From assembly GCF_000588875.1 (NCBI RefSeq), contig NZ_JEMV01000008.1, positions 1 through 52,797 of the forward strand: DNA of 52,797 nucleotides. The letters run 5' to 3'. Under the pieces are notes generated by a model. The model was given only the letters and a program-made list of their open reading frames with translations. It made no database searches and was not told the DNA's origin. Of the stretch, positions 44,585-52,797 are shown piece after piece. The stretch is from Sphingobium sp. Ant17 (GTDB taxonomy: Bacteria; Pseudomonadota; Alphaproteobacteria; Sphingomonadales; Sphingomonadaceae). The translations under genes were made by a program, and so were the position numbers. Every line of letters begins with the position of its first letter. Positions within the stretch are counted from its first letter, which is position 1.

Positions 44585-46123
44585 ATGCCTATGTCGAAGC
44601 TCGCCATTATCGAACAGCTTGAAGCCAAGCGCGAAGGCGCGCGCATGGGCGGGGGGCAGCGACGCATCGATGCCCAGCATGGCAAAGGCAAGCTGACCGC
44701 GCGCGAGCGGATCGAGGTGTTGCTGGACGAGGATAGTTTTGAAGAGCTCGACATGTATGTCGAGCATAATTGCGTCGATTTCGGCATGGATGAAGCGCAT
44801 ATCCCCGGCGATGGCGTGGTCACCGGATCGGGCACGATCAACGGTCGGCTGGTGTTCGTGTTCAGTCAGGACTTCACCGTCTATGGCGGCGCGGTGTCCG
44901 AACGGCACGCGATGAAAATCTGCAAGATCATGGACATGGCGCTGAAGGTCGGCGCTCCTGTCATCGGCCTGAACGATAGCGGCGGTGCGCGGATTCAGGA
45001 GGGCGTGGCGTCGCTCGCCGGTTATGCCGAGATTTTCCAGCGCAATGTGCTGGCGTCGGGTGTGGTGCCGCAGATCAGCGTGATCATGGGGCCGTGCGCG
45101 GGCGGCGCGGTCTATTCGCCTGCCATGACCGACTTCATCTTCATGGTGAAGGATAGCAGTTTCATGTTCGTGACCGGCCCGGACGTGGTCAAGACGGTGA
45201 CGAACGAGGTCGTGACCCAGGAAGAACTGGGCGGCGCGGTGACGCATACGACCAAGTCGGGCGTCGCGGACGTGGCGTTCGAGAATGATATCGAGGCGCT
45301 GCTGGCAGTGCGTGATTTCGTGGACTTCCTGCCCGCGTCGAACAAGGAGCCGGCGCCGGAGCGGCCGAGCGCGGACCCGTGGGACCGGATCGAGCCGAGC
45401 CTCGACACGCTGATCCCGGCCAACGCGAACCAGCCCTATGATATGCACGAACTCATCCGCAAGATCGTGGACGAAGGCGATTTCTTCGAGGTGCAACCAT
45501 CGCACGCAGGTAACATCCTCTGCGGTTTTGGCCGGGTCGAGGGGCGGACGATTGGCATCGTCGCCAACCAGCCCTTCGTGCTGGCGGGCGTGCTGGACAT
45601 CAACTCGTCCAAGAAAGCCGGGCGCTTCGTGCGTTTCTGCGATGCGTTCGAGATACCGATCGTGACGTTGGTTGACGTGCCGGGCTTCCTGCCGGGGACC
45701 GCGCAGGAGCATAACGGCATCATCAAACATGGCGCGAAACTGCTGTTCGCCTATGCCGAAGCGACCGTGCCCAAGATCACCATCATCACCCGCAAGGCCT
45801 ATGGCGGCGCCTATGACGTGATGGCGTCCAAGCATCTGCGCGGCGATTTGAACTACGCCTGGCCGACGGCGGAGATCGCGGTGATGGGAGCCAAGGGGGC
45901 GGTGGAAATCATCTTCCGCGGGCGTACGGCGGACGAGATTGCCGAACGGACAGCGGAATATGAAGCGCGCTTCGCTAACCCGTTTGTGGCCGCGTCAAAG
46001 GGCTTCATCGACGAGGTGATCCAGCCGCATTCGACGCGCAAGCGGATCGCGCTGGGCCTGCGGAAACTGCGCAACAAGGCGCTGGAGAATCCGTGGAAGA
46101 AGCATGACAATATTCCGCTTTAA
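44585..46123 (+). CDS. pccB: Propionyl-CoA carboxylase beta subunit (carboxyltransferase)
   Basis: The 512-residue protein has the paired crotonase-like carboxyltransferase domains. [20 protein letters not shown] and [20 protein letters not shown] are typical of the N half; [16 protein letters not shown] forms an oxyanion-hole loop, and the C half has [21 protein letters not shown] and [13 protein letters not shown]. It transfers carboxyl from biotin to propionyl-CoA, giving (S)-methylmalonyl-CoA with the alpha subunit at 50490. ATG 44585 has GGAG five bases upstream. First gene of the pathway cluster, about 50 bp after the operator array. Confidence 0.95.
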   Translation: MPMSKLAIIEQLEAKREGARMGGGQRRIDAQHGKGKLTARERIEVLLDEDSFEELDMYVEHNCVDFGMDEAHIPGDGVVTGSGTINGRLVFVFSQDFTVYGGAVSERHAMKICKIMDMALKVGAPVIGLNDSGGARIQEGVASLAGYAEIFQRNVLASGVVPQISVIMGPCAGGAVYSPAMTDFIFMVKDSSFMFVTGPDVVKTVTNEVVTQEELGGAVTHTTKSGVADVAFENDIEALLAVRDFVDFLPASNKEPAPERPSADPWDRIEPSLDTLIPANANQPYDMHELIRKIVDEGDFFEVQPSHAGNILCGFGRVEGRTIGIVANQPFVLAGVLDINSSKKAGRFVRFCDAFEIPIVTLVDVPGFLPGTAQEHNGIIKHGAKLLFAYAEATVPKITIITRKAYGGAYDVMASKHLRGDLNYAWPTAEIAVMGAKGAVEIIFRGRTADEIAERTAEYEARFANPFVAASKGFIDEVIQPHSTRKRIALGLRKLRNKALENPWKKHDNIPL

Positions 46124-46132
46124 CTAAGGCCC

Positions 46133-46219
46133 GTCATCCCCGCGAAGGCGGGGAGCCATCTCCGGGCATCGCGCCTTAGGATGGTGTGGGAGATGGGTTC
46201 CCGCTTTCACGGGAATGAC
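46133..46219. repeat. REP-like hairpin between pccB and the epimerase gene
   Basis: GTCATCCCCGCGAAGGCGGG pairs imperfectly with CCCGCTTTCACGGGAATGAC across about 45 bp. This is a common alphaproteobacterial intergenic palindrome and could modulate the operon mRNA. Confidence 0.75.
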
Positions 46220-46234
46220 GAAGTTTAGGAACGC

Positions 46235-46674
46235 ATGATGAAACTCGGTCGTCTCAACCATATCGGCGTCGCTACGCCCAGCTCGAAAAGAGCATCGCTT
46301 ATTATCGCGATGTCATGGGCGCGACGAATATCCACGCGCCGTTCGACCTGCCTGCGCAGGGCGTGAAGGTGTGTTTTGTCGATACACCGGGCGAGAATGG
46401 CACGGTGGGGACGCAGATCGAGTTGATCGAGCCGTTCGATGAAAGCTCGCCGATCACCGCCTTCATCGCCAAGAACCCGGCCGGGGGGCAGCATCATATG
46501 TGCTATGAAGTGGCCGATATTCACGAAGCGAAGACGTGGTTTGAAGGCTTGGGGAAGCGGGTGCTGGGCGAGCCGCGGATTGGCGCGCATGGGACGTTGA
46601 TCTTCTTCGTGCATCCCAAGGATATGAACGGGGTGCTGACCGAGATTATGGAGACGCCGAAGGGCGGGCACTAG
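46235..46674 (+). pseudogene. mce: Methylmalonyl-CoA epimerase, one apparent frameshift
   Basis: ATG 46235 reads (M)MKLGRLNHIGVATPS, then loses one base at about 46281-46283; restoring a C gives LEKSIAYYRDVMGATNIHAPF and an unbroken protein of about 146 residues. This is a vicinal-oxygen-chelate fold protein with the metal-binding His in LNHIGVAT, Gln of the middle strand, HHMCYEV (His) and a Glu near the C-terminus (VLTEIMETPKGGH). It interconverts (S)- and (R)-methylmalonyl-CoA between carboxylase and mutase. The position in the pathway cluster supports the call and suggests that the break is an error. Confidence 0.88.
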
Positions 46675-46683
46675 GCATGAAAA

Positions 46684-46845
46684 CCTCCCCCCGGCGGGGG
46701 GAGGCAGCGAGACTTGGGGCTGCGCAGCAGATCCTTAGTGGCAGCGGAGAGGGGGTACGACGCCCGATGGGTCGAACACCCTCTCCAACTTCGGCTAGTC
46801 AGACAAGCTGACAAGCCTTCGTATCCTCCCCCTTAAGGGGGAGGG
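46684..46845. repeat. G/C-rich intergenic repeats before the mutase gene
   Basis: CCTCCCCCCGGCGGGGGGAGG (46684 onward) and CCTCCCCCTTAAGGGGGAGG near 46825-46845 are self-complementary blocks flanking a degenerate spacer. They look like a REPIN-type doublet and have no coding content. Confidence 0.7.
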
Positions 46846-46863
46846 AGCAGGGTAGATTGAACG

Positions 46864-49009
46864 ATGACCGACAAGCCGACGCTGGACGACTGGGCCGCCG
46901 CTGCCGCCAAGGAAGTGAAGGGCAAGGATTTGACCTGGGCGACCCCGGAAGGGATTGCGGTCAAGCCGCTCTACACGGCGCAGGACGTGACCGTCGATCC
47001 GGGCTTGCCGGGCTTTGCGCCGTTCACGCGGGGCGTGCGGGCGTCCATGTATGCCGGGCGGCCCTGGACTATTCGTCAATATGCGGGCTTCTCCACCGCC
47101 GAAGAATCCAACGCCTTCTACCGCCGTAACCTCGCCGCCGGGCAGAAGGGGCTGTCGGTCGCATTCGATCTCGCCACCCATCGCGGCTATGACAGCGACC
47201 ATCCGCGCGTAACCGGCGATGTCGGCAAGGCAGGGGTCGCGATCGACACGATCGAGGATATGAAGATCCTGTTCGACGGCATTCCGCTCGACCAGATGTC
47301 GGTCAGCATGACGATGAACGGGGCGGTGATCCCGATCCTTGCCTTCTTCATCGTTGCGGGCGAGGAGCAGGGCGTCGACCGCAAATTGCTCGACGGGACC
47401 ATCCAGAACGACATCCTTAAGGAGTTCATGGTCCGCAACACCTATATCTACCCGCCCGAACCCTCGATGCGGATCATCAGCGACATTTTCGGTTACACCT
47501 CGCGCGAGATGCCTAAGTTCAACAGCATCTCCATTTCCGGCTATCATATGCAGGAAGCCGGTGCGACGCAGGTACAGGAACTGGCCTTCACCATCGCTGA
47601 TGGCATGGAATATGTGAAATATGGCGTCGCTTCAGGGCTGGACATCGACAAGTTCGCCGGACGCCTGAGCTTCTTCTTCGCCATCGGCATGAATTTCTTC
47701 ATGGAGATCGCCAAGCTGCGTGCGGCGCGGGTGCTGTGGCACCGGGCGATGACCGAGCTGGGTGCCAAGGATGAGCGCTCCAAGATGCTGCGCACGCATT
47801 GCCAGACCAGCGGCGTGTCGCTGACCGAGCAAGACCCCTATAACAATGTCATGCGCACCACGATCGAGGCGATGGCCGCGATGCTGGGCGGCACGCAATC
47901 GCTGCATACCAATGCGCTGGACGAAGCCATCGCGCTACCCACCGATTTCTCCGCCCGCATCGCGCGCAATACGCAGATCGTGATCCAGGAAGAAACGGGG
48001 ATGACCAAGGTGGTCGATCCGCTGGGTGGCTCCTATTATGTCGAGGCGCTGACGCAGCAACTGGTCGATGAAGCCTGGGCGATCATCGAAAAGGTGCAGG
48101 CTGATGGCGGCATGGCAAAGGCCGTTGCGGCAGGCTGGCCCAAGGCGATGATCGAGACGGCGGCGGCAGCGCGGCAGGCGCGGGTCGATCGCGGCGATGA
48201 CGTCATTGTCGGCGTTAATAAATACCGTTTGGCGACCGAGGATTTCCTCGAAACGCTCGACATCGACAATGCCAAGGTGCGCGAAGGCCAGATCGCTCGC
48301 ATCAACCGGGTGAAGGCGGAGCGCGACAGCGCAAAATGCGAAGCCGCCTTGCAAGCGTTGCGCGACGGTGCGGCGAAGCCTCCAGTCTCGACAATAATCT
48401 TCTCGCCCTTGCCGTAGAAGCGGCCCGCGCCCGCGCGACACTGGGCGAAATTTCCTCCGCCATGGAGGAAAGTTTCGATCGCTACGGCACCCAGCCGACG
48501 CCGGTAAAGGGCGTCTACAGCGCGCCTTATGCGGGTGACAGCCGCTGGCAACAGGTTCTTGACGGCGTGCAGGCCGTCGAGCGGCGCCTCGGTCGCAAAC
48601 CCAAACTCCTCGTCGCCAAGATGGGGCAGGATGGGCACGACCGGGGCGCAACGTGATCGCGTCGGCATTTGGCGACATGGGCTTCGACGTGGTGTCGGGA
48701 CCGCTGTTCCAGACGCCCGAAGAAACCGTGGTGCTGGCGCTGGAAAGCGACGTCGATGTGGTGGGCGCGTCGTCGCTGGCGGCGGGTCACAAGACGCTGA
48801 TCCCCGACCTCATCGCCAAACTGCGCGAAGCGGGCCGCAACGACATCAAGGTCATTGCAGGCGGGGTCATCCCGCCGCAGGATTACGACTTCCTCCGTGA
48901 CGCGGGCGTTCAGGGCATTTATGGACCCGGCTCCAATGTCGTGGAATGCGCCGCCGACGTGCTGCGCCTCCTCGGCCACAACATGCCCCCGGTGGAGGAT
49001 GCCGCATAA
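46864..49009 (+). pseudogene. scpA: Methylmalonyl-CoA mutase, two apparent frameshifts
   Basis: The gene starts at ATG 46864 ([20 protein letters not shown]). The TIM-barrel domain includes [37 protein letters not shown] and the substrate region [15 protein letters not shown]. Near 48374 one G appears lost (frame resumes [20 protein letters not shown]) and near 48651 one A (frame resumes [13 protein letters not shown]). The C-terminal cobalamin-binding domain has the [11 protein letters not shown] motif with the cobalt-ligand His. Repaired length is about 715 residues, matching homodimeric ScpA-type mutases. It turns (R)-methylmalonyl-CoA into succinyl-CoA. Two single-base breaks in a conserved enzyme suggest sequence errors. 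Confidence 0.92.
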
Positions 49010-49025
49010 TGATGACTTTAAATCC

Positions 49026-49128
49026 GTTCGTCCTGAGCCTGTCGAAGGACCAGCCTGAGCTTGTCGAAGGCTACATGCTTCGCTCCGCTCAGCGGACGGC
49101 TTCGACTTCGCTCAGCCTGAACGGAGTT
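49026..49128. repeat. REP-type repeat between mutase and bioB
   Basis: GTTCGTCCTGAGCCTGTCGA and CTTCGCTCAGCCTGAACGGA are inverted to each other, with a further CCTGAGCTTGTCGAAGG block inside. Same family as the elements at 44341 and 50381. Confidence 0.75.
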
Positions 49129-49133
49129 GGGCA

Positions 49134-50147
49134 ATGAACGCCGTGACAACCGCCCGCACCGACTGGACCCGCGCCGAAATAGCGGCGCTGTTTGACCTGC
49201 CGTTCGCCGACCTGATGTTCGAAGCGCAGTCGATCCATCGCGCTAATTTCCCGCGCAACGAAGTGCAACTTTCCACTCTGTTGTCGATCAAGACCGGCGG
49301 CTGCCCGGAGGATTGCGGCTATTGCAACCAGTCGGCTTCGGCGGAAAGCGGTCTCAAGGCCGAAAAGCTGATGAGCGTGCAGGCGGTGATGCAAGCCGCG
49401 GCGCAGGCCAAGGACGCGGGCAGCTCGCGCTTTTGCATGGGCGCGGCGTGGCGCAATCCCAAGGAGCGGGACATGCCCGCTATCGTCCAGATGGTGCAGG
49501 GCGTGCGCCAGATGGGCATGGAAACCTGCATGACGCTGGGGATGCTCAGCGAAAGCCAGGCCAAGGTTCTGGCCGATGCGGGCCTCGATTATTACAACCA
49601 TAATATCGACACCTCGCCCGAACATTATGAGAAGGTGATCACCACCCGGACCTTTGATGACCGGCTCGAAACGCTGGAGAATGTCCGCAATTCGGGGATC
49701 AATGTCTGCTCCGGCGGGATCGTCGGCATGGGTGAGACGCGGGAGGATCGCGTCGGCTTCCTGCACGCGCTGGCCGTGCTGCCGACCCATCCGCAGAGCG
49801 TGCCGATCAACGCGCTGGTGCCAGTCAAGGGTACGGTGCTGGGCAATATGCTGGCCGACACACCGCTCGCCAAGATCGACGAGATCGAGTTCGTGCGCAC
49901 CGTTGCGGTGGCGCGGATCGTGATGCCGGAGAGCATGGTGCGGCTAAGCGCTGGGCGCGAAAGCATGTCGGATGCTTGCCAGGCTTTGTGTTTCATGGCG
50001 GGCGCGAACAGCATCTTCACCGGCGACAAGCTGCTGACGACGGCGAATGCGGGCGACAATGCCGATGCGGCGCTGTTCGCGAAGCTGGGCGTGGTGCCGA
50101 TGCAGGCCGAGGTGAATGTCGCGATGGAGGCTGTGGCAGCGGAATGA
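49134..50147 (+). CDS. bioB: Biotin synthase BioB
   Basis: A 337-residue radical-SAM enzyme with the CPEDCGYC cluster motif (Cys57, 61, 64), the 2Fe-2S region around [10 protein letters not shown] and [10 protein letters not shown], and [13 protein letters not shown]. It inserts sulfur into dethiobiotin. No other biotin genes are adjacent; it sits between mutase and carboxylase alpha-subunit genes, so the cofactor of the carboxylase is probably made in step with the enzyme. The start is ATG 49134; the REP upstream overlaps the ribosome-site region, and GGAG lies 10 bases before. Confidence 0.96.
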   Translation: MNAVTTARTDWTRAEIAALFDLPFADLMFEAQSIHRANFPRNEVQLSTLLSIKTGGCPEDCGYCNQSASAESGLKAEKLMSVQAVMQAAAQAKDAGSSRFCMGAAWRNPKERDMPAIVQMVQGVRQMGMETCMTLGMLSESQAKVLADAGLDYYNHNIDTSPEHYEKVITTRTFDDRLETLENVRNSGINVCSGGIVGMGETREDRVGFLHALAVLPTHPQSVPINALVPVKGTVLGNMLADTPLAKIDEIEFVRTVAVARIVMPESMVRLSAGRESMSDACQALCFMAGANSIFTGDKLLTTANAGDNADAALFAKLGVVPMQAEVNVAMEAVAAE

Positions 50148-50163
50148 TTTGCGCGCCCACCTC

Positions 50164-50251
50164 CGTCACCCCGGACTTGATTCGGGGTCCCGCTGTTCTT
50201 CTGGCGTTGCGCAAGAAGAAAGCGGGATGCCGGATCAAGTCCGGCATGACG
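50164..50251. repeat. REP-type palindrome after bioB
   Basis: CGTCACCCCGGACTTGAT and ATCAAGTCCGGCATGACG form a long imperfect hairpin around a shorter CCCGCT/AGCGGG stem. Typical bacterial interspersed palindrome. Confidence 0.8.
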
Positions 50252-50274
50252 GTTGAATGTAAGGAGGCGGTCAA

Positions 50275-50370
50275 TTGACGGCTTGGCTGATGATCGTTCT
50301 GTTGATGATCGTGTTTACCGGCCTTGGTTGGATAATGTTGCAGTCGGGCATGTTCATGCACGGCGATTAA
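50275..50370 (+). CDS. 31-residue single-helix membrane peptide
   Basis: TTG 50275 stands seven bases after a perfect AAGGAGG (50261-50267). The frame reads MTAWLMIVLLMIVFTGLGWI then MLQSGMFMHGD and stops at 50370. Residues 4-22 form one hydrophobic helix with a short C-terminal tail carrying Met/His. It lies in the pathway cluster between bioB and pccA on the same strand. The strong ribosome site and clean helix argue for a real small protein; no homologue is known to me. Confidence 0.6.
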   Translation: MTAWLMIVLLMIVFTGLGWIMLQSGMFMHGD

Positions 50371-50380
50371 GAAATATACC

Positions 50381-50458
50381 CGTTCGCCCTGAGCTTTTCA
50401 AAGGGCTGCTTGTCTTTTCGAGACGAAGAACGGGTCTTCGACAGGCTCAGCCCGAACG
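50381..50458. repeat. REP-type repeat before pccA
   Basis: CGTTCGCCCTGAGCTTTTC and the inverted GACAGGCTCAGCCCGAACG flank an AAGAC/GTCTT-like centre. Third copy of the CCTGAGCTTGTCGAA family in this cluster, ending about 30 bp before the pccA start. Confidence 0.75.
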
Positions 50459-50489
50459 CTGATAGGATAGGACTGGGACAGGGAATAAT

Positions 50490-52490
50490 ATGGCAATCAC
50501 CAAAATCCTGATCGCGAACCGTGGCGAAATTGCGTGTCGTGTTATGCGCACGGCCAAGAAGATGGGTATCAAGACCGTCGCGGTCTATTCCGATGCTGAT
50601 GCGCGCGCGCTGCATGTGCTGATGGCGGACGAGGCGGTGCATATCGGCCCGTCCCCCGCCGCCCAATCCTATCTGATCGCCGACAAGATCATCGCAGCGT
50701 GCAAGCAGACCGGCGCAGACGCGGTCCACCCCGGCTACGGCTTCCTCTCCGAACGCGAGAGCTTCCGTAAGGCGCTGGACGCGGAAGGCATCATCTTCGT
50801 CGGCCCGCCCGCCAATGCCATCGCCGCGATGGGCGACAAGATCGAGTCCAAGAAGCTCGCGCTGGAAGCGGGCGTCAATGTCGTACCGGGCTTCGTCGGC
50901 GTCATTGACGACACAGACCATGCCGTCAAAATCTCGAACGAGATCGGCTATCCGGTGATGATGAAGGCATCGGCGGGCGGCGGCGGCAAGGGGATGCGCC
51001 TCGCTTATAATGAACAGGATGTCCGCGAAGGCTTTGAAGCGACCAAGCGCGAAGGCCTGGCCAGCTTCGGCGACGATCGCGTCTTCATCGAGAAGTTCAT
51101 CGAAAGCCCGCGCCATATCGAAATCCAGATATTGGGCGATCAGCACGGCAATATCGTTTACCTCAATGAACGCGAATGTTCGATCCAACGCCGCCACCAG
51201 AAGGTGGTCGAGGAAGCGCCGTCGCCCTTCGTCACGCCCAAGATGCGCAAGGCGATGGGCGAGCAGTGTGTCGCGCTCGCCCGCGCGGTCGGCTATTTCA
51301 GCGCCGGGACCGTCGAACTGATCGTCAGCGGTGCGGACACGACCGGGGAGGGCTTCTACTTCCTCGAAATGAACACCCGGTTGCAGGTCGAACATCCCGT
51401 GACCGAGGAAATCACCGGCATCGATCTGGTCGAACAGATGATCCGCGTCGCCAATGGCGAGGCGCTGACCTTCACCCAGGATGACGTCAAGATTAACGGC
51501 TGGGCGATCGAGAACCGCGTCTATGCCGAAGACCCCTATCGCGGCTTCCTGCCATCGACCGGTCGGCTCGTTCGCTATAATCCGCCTGAAACCGGCACCG
51601 ACGAAAGCGGCGCACTGATCCGCGTCGATGACGGCGTGGTCGAAGGCGGCGAAGTCTCGATGTTCTACGACCCGATGATCGCCAAGCTGATCACCTGGGC
51701 ACCCACCCGTCTGGAAGCCATCGACAAGCAGATCGAAGCACTCGACAAATTCGAGATCGAGGGGCCGGGCCATAATATCGATTTCGTCTCCGCCCTGATG
51801 CAGCATGAGCGCTTCCGCTCCGGCAATATCACGACAGGCTTCATCGCGGAGGAATATCCCGACGGATTCCAGGGCGCGCCTGCATCGCCCGAATTGCTGC
51901 AGCGGCTCGCCGCGATCGGTGCCTTTGCCGCCATGGCCCAGGCCGACCGCGCCCGCCGCATAGACGGCCAGTTGGGCAAGCGCTTGCCGCCGCCGACAGG
52001 GTGGCAGGTCAAGATCGGCGACAGCGTCCATGATGTGGAAATCGACGGCGATGATGTCACCGTCGATGGGGAGGCGCTCGACATGGCGCTGGAATATACG
52101 CCCGGCGATCGTCTGATCGAAGCGGAGTTCGGCGACGAGGAGCTGGCGGTGAAGATCGCCCCGACCCGCGCTGGCTTCGTCCTGACAGCGCATGGCGCGA
52201 GTCACAAGCTGCGTATCCTGCCCGCCCATGCTGCACCCTATGCTGCGCACATGATCGAGAAGATCCCGCCAGACTTGTCGCGCTACCTGATCTGCCCGAT
52301 GCCCGGCCTGCTGGTCGCGCTGCATGTGGGGGCGGGCGACAAGGTCGAGGCCGGTCAGCCGCTCGCCGTGATCGAAGCGATGAAGATGGAAAATATTCTG
52401 CGCGCGCAAAAGGCGGGCACGGTGAAAAGCGTTTCCGCTGCCCAAGGCGACAGCCTGGCGGTCGATGCGGTCATATTGGAGATGGAATAG
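50490..52490 (+). CDS. pccA: Propionyl-CoA carboxylase alpha subunit (biotin carboxylase/carrier)
   Basis: A 666-residue protein: biotin carboxylase domain (about 1-450) beginning ITKILIANRGEIACRVMRTA, with the ATP-grasp glycine loop KASAGGGGKGMR, NERECSIQRRHQK and FLEMNTRLQVEHPVTE; a PCC-type BT interaction domain; and a C-terminal biotinyl domain with EAMKMEN (Lys632). It carboxylates biotin with ATP and bicarbonate, then works with PccB. ATG 50490 follows AGGGAAT. The gene ends the pathway cluster and is followed by a strong terminator. Confidence 0.96.
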   Translation: MAITKILIANRGEIACRVMRTAKKMGIKTVAVYSDADARALHVLMADEAVHIGPSPAAQSYLIADKIIAACKQTGADAVHPGYGFLSERESFRKALDAEGIIFVGPPANAIAAMGDKIESKKLALEAGVNVVPGFVGVIDDTDHAVKISNEIGYPVMMKASAGGGGKGMRLAYNEQDVREGFEATKREGLASFGDDRVFIEKFIESPRHIEIQILGDQHGNIVYLNERECSIQRRHQKVVEEAPSPFVTPKMRKAMGEQCVALARAVGYFSAGTVELIVSGADTTGEGFYFLEMNTRLQVEHPVTEEITGIDLVEQMIRVANGEALTFTQDDVKINGWAIENRVYAEDPYRGFLPSTGRLVRYNPPETGTDESGALIRVDDGVVEGGEVSMFYDPMIAKLITWAPTRLEAIDKQIEALDKFEIEGPGHNIDFVSALMQHERFRSGNITTGFIAEEYPDGFQGAPASPELLQRLAAIGAFAAMAQADRARRIDGQLGKRLPPPTGWQVKIGDSVHDVEIDGDDVTVDGEALDMALEYTPGDRLIEAEFGDEELAVKIAPTRAGFVLTAHGASHKLRILPAHAAPYAAHMIEKIPPDLSRYLICPMPGLLVALHVGAGDKVEAGQPLAVIEAMKMENILRAQKAGTVKSVSAAQGDSLAVDAVILEME

Positions 52491-52537
52491 CGCGCGGCCC
52501 CATGTCCTGGGGCTGTCGCTAAATCACATCTAGTAAA

Positions 52538-52579
52538 AAAAAGGGGCCGCCGCTCCGAGGGGAGCGGCGGCCCCTTTTT
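52538..52579. terminator. Rho-independent terminator after pccA
   Basis: GGGGCCGCCGCTCC and its perfect complement are separated by a four-base loop, with A-run (52535-52542) before and T-run (52575-52579) after. The symmetry lets it work in both directions, shielding pccA from the IS630 gene. Confidence 0.9.
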
Positions 52580-52603
52580 CAAACTTATACCAACCTGCAT
52601 TGA

Positions 52604-52797
52604 TCACGACCCACGTGCCCATTTGCGGCGTCCAATTGTCATGATGCGCCAGGGCTGATCGATCAGCCTGTTCCAGGCTTCGCAGCAAAGGTCGACGATG
52701 TTGTCGTGGGACGTGAAGATGCGGTTGGATAGCCAGTTATCGCGCATGAACTGCCAGATATTTTCGACCGGGTTGAGTTCAGGACATTTTGGCGGCA
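52604..52797 (-). CDS. IS630-family transposase, C-terminal part (gene continues beyond window)
   Basis: Reading leftward from the window edge, the frame gives PPKCPELNPVENIWQFMRDN, the terminal DDE segment of IS630/Tc1-mariner transposases (the Glu of PVENIW is the third catalytic acid), followed by a tail ending RRKWARGS and TGA at 52606-52604. The first part of the protein is right of position 52797. An element end is probably near 52585, just after the pccA terminator. Its insertion does not damage pccA. Confidence 0.88.
   Translation of the reverse strand, partial: PPKCPELNPVENIWQFMRDNWLSNRIFTSHDNIVDLCCEAWNRLIDQPWRIMTIGRRKWARGS

Noticed and set aside
46200..46700. Glyoxalase I (lactoylglutathione lyase) for the epimerase gene
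   Set aside because: Same fold, but the location between pccB and the mutase gene and the C-terminal LTEIMETPK ending fit methylmalonyl-CoA epimerase.
50367..52445. 692-codon minus-strand frame opposite pccA
   Set aside because: It is antisense to an unmistakable biotin carboxylase and has an aberrant His/Asp-rich composition typical of shadow frames.

Overview
The window looks like a chromosomal segment of an alphaproteobacterium of the Sphingomonadaceae (Sphingobium/Sphingomonas type). Evidence is the high G+C content, the mreBCD-mrdA-rodA order, a MutL carrying the endonuclease motif, a propionyl-CoA carboxylase/methylmalonyl-CoA mutase cluster, and dispersed repeats of the CCTGAGCTTGTCGAAGG type that I associate with this family. 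The genus is an inference; no rRNA is present.

Region 1 (1-3113) is a nest of insertion sequences: the 5' end of an IS110-family transposase running off the left edge, then an IS3-family element with perfect 18-bp inverted ends, itself split by a second, frameshifted IS110-family element.

Region 2 (about 3114-29300) is the right-hand part of an integrative mobile element ending beside the 3' end of a tRNA-Lys(CTT) gene (29359-29434, minus). It carries a truncated accessory gene, a DNA methyltransferase-like gene, two related GHKL-ATPase genes, a long run of small uncharacterised genes (6699-13171), a four-gene cargo module (13258-19247), a 0.74-kb structured non-coding stretch, DUF736 and DUF2493 genes, a mobilisation block in the order of R388 (candidate oriT, ribbon-helix-helix protein, VirD4/TrwB coupling protein, TrwC/MobF relaxase), then an Mrr-like nuclease, a VirB1-like lytic transglycosylase and an excisionase-like HTH protein. 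No integrase and no VirB2-11 transfer apparatus lie in the window; they would have to be left of position 1 or elsewhere.

The most interesting cargo is 13258-19247: a DUF6361-like protein, a phospholipase-D-type protein with two HxK/SAN half-sites, a divergent class III nucleotidyl cyclase homologue, and a permuted papain-like (YiiX/C92-type) hydrolase with a C-terminal zinc ribbon. The first two genes overlap, the last two follow within 51 and 9 bp. I propose a cyclic-nucleotide-linked (Pycsar-like) or related defence system of unfamiliar composition; this is inference from domain content and location.

Region 3 (29435-52490) is ordinary chromosome: the cell-shape operon mreB-mreC-mreD-mrdA-rodA (minus), mutL, a MaoC-like dehydratase, phoD and a nucleotide pyrophosphatase lipoprotein, a uracil/hypoxanthine DNA glycosylase, ychF and a DUF983 protein. 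An ImmA/XRE-type short-chain acyl-CoA regulator then diverges from pccB, followed by epimerase, mutase, biotin synthase, a 31-residue membrane peptide and pccA: the propionyl-CoA to succinyl-CoA route together with the enzyme making its biotin cofactor. A strong hairpin terminator and the 3' end of an IS630-family transposase close the window.

At least thirteen single-base reading-frame breaks occur, including in the normally essential mrdA and in conserved metabolic genes, mostly at short homopolymers. This suggests residual sequencing errors more than real gene decay; affected genes are given as whole loci.
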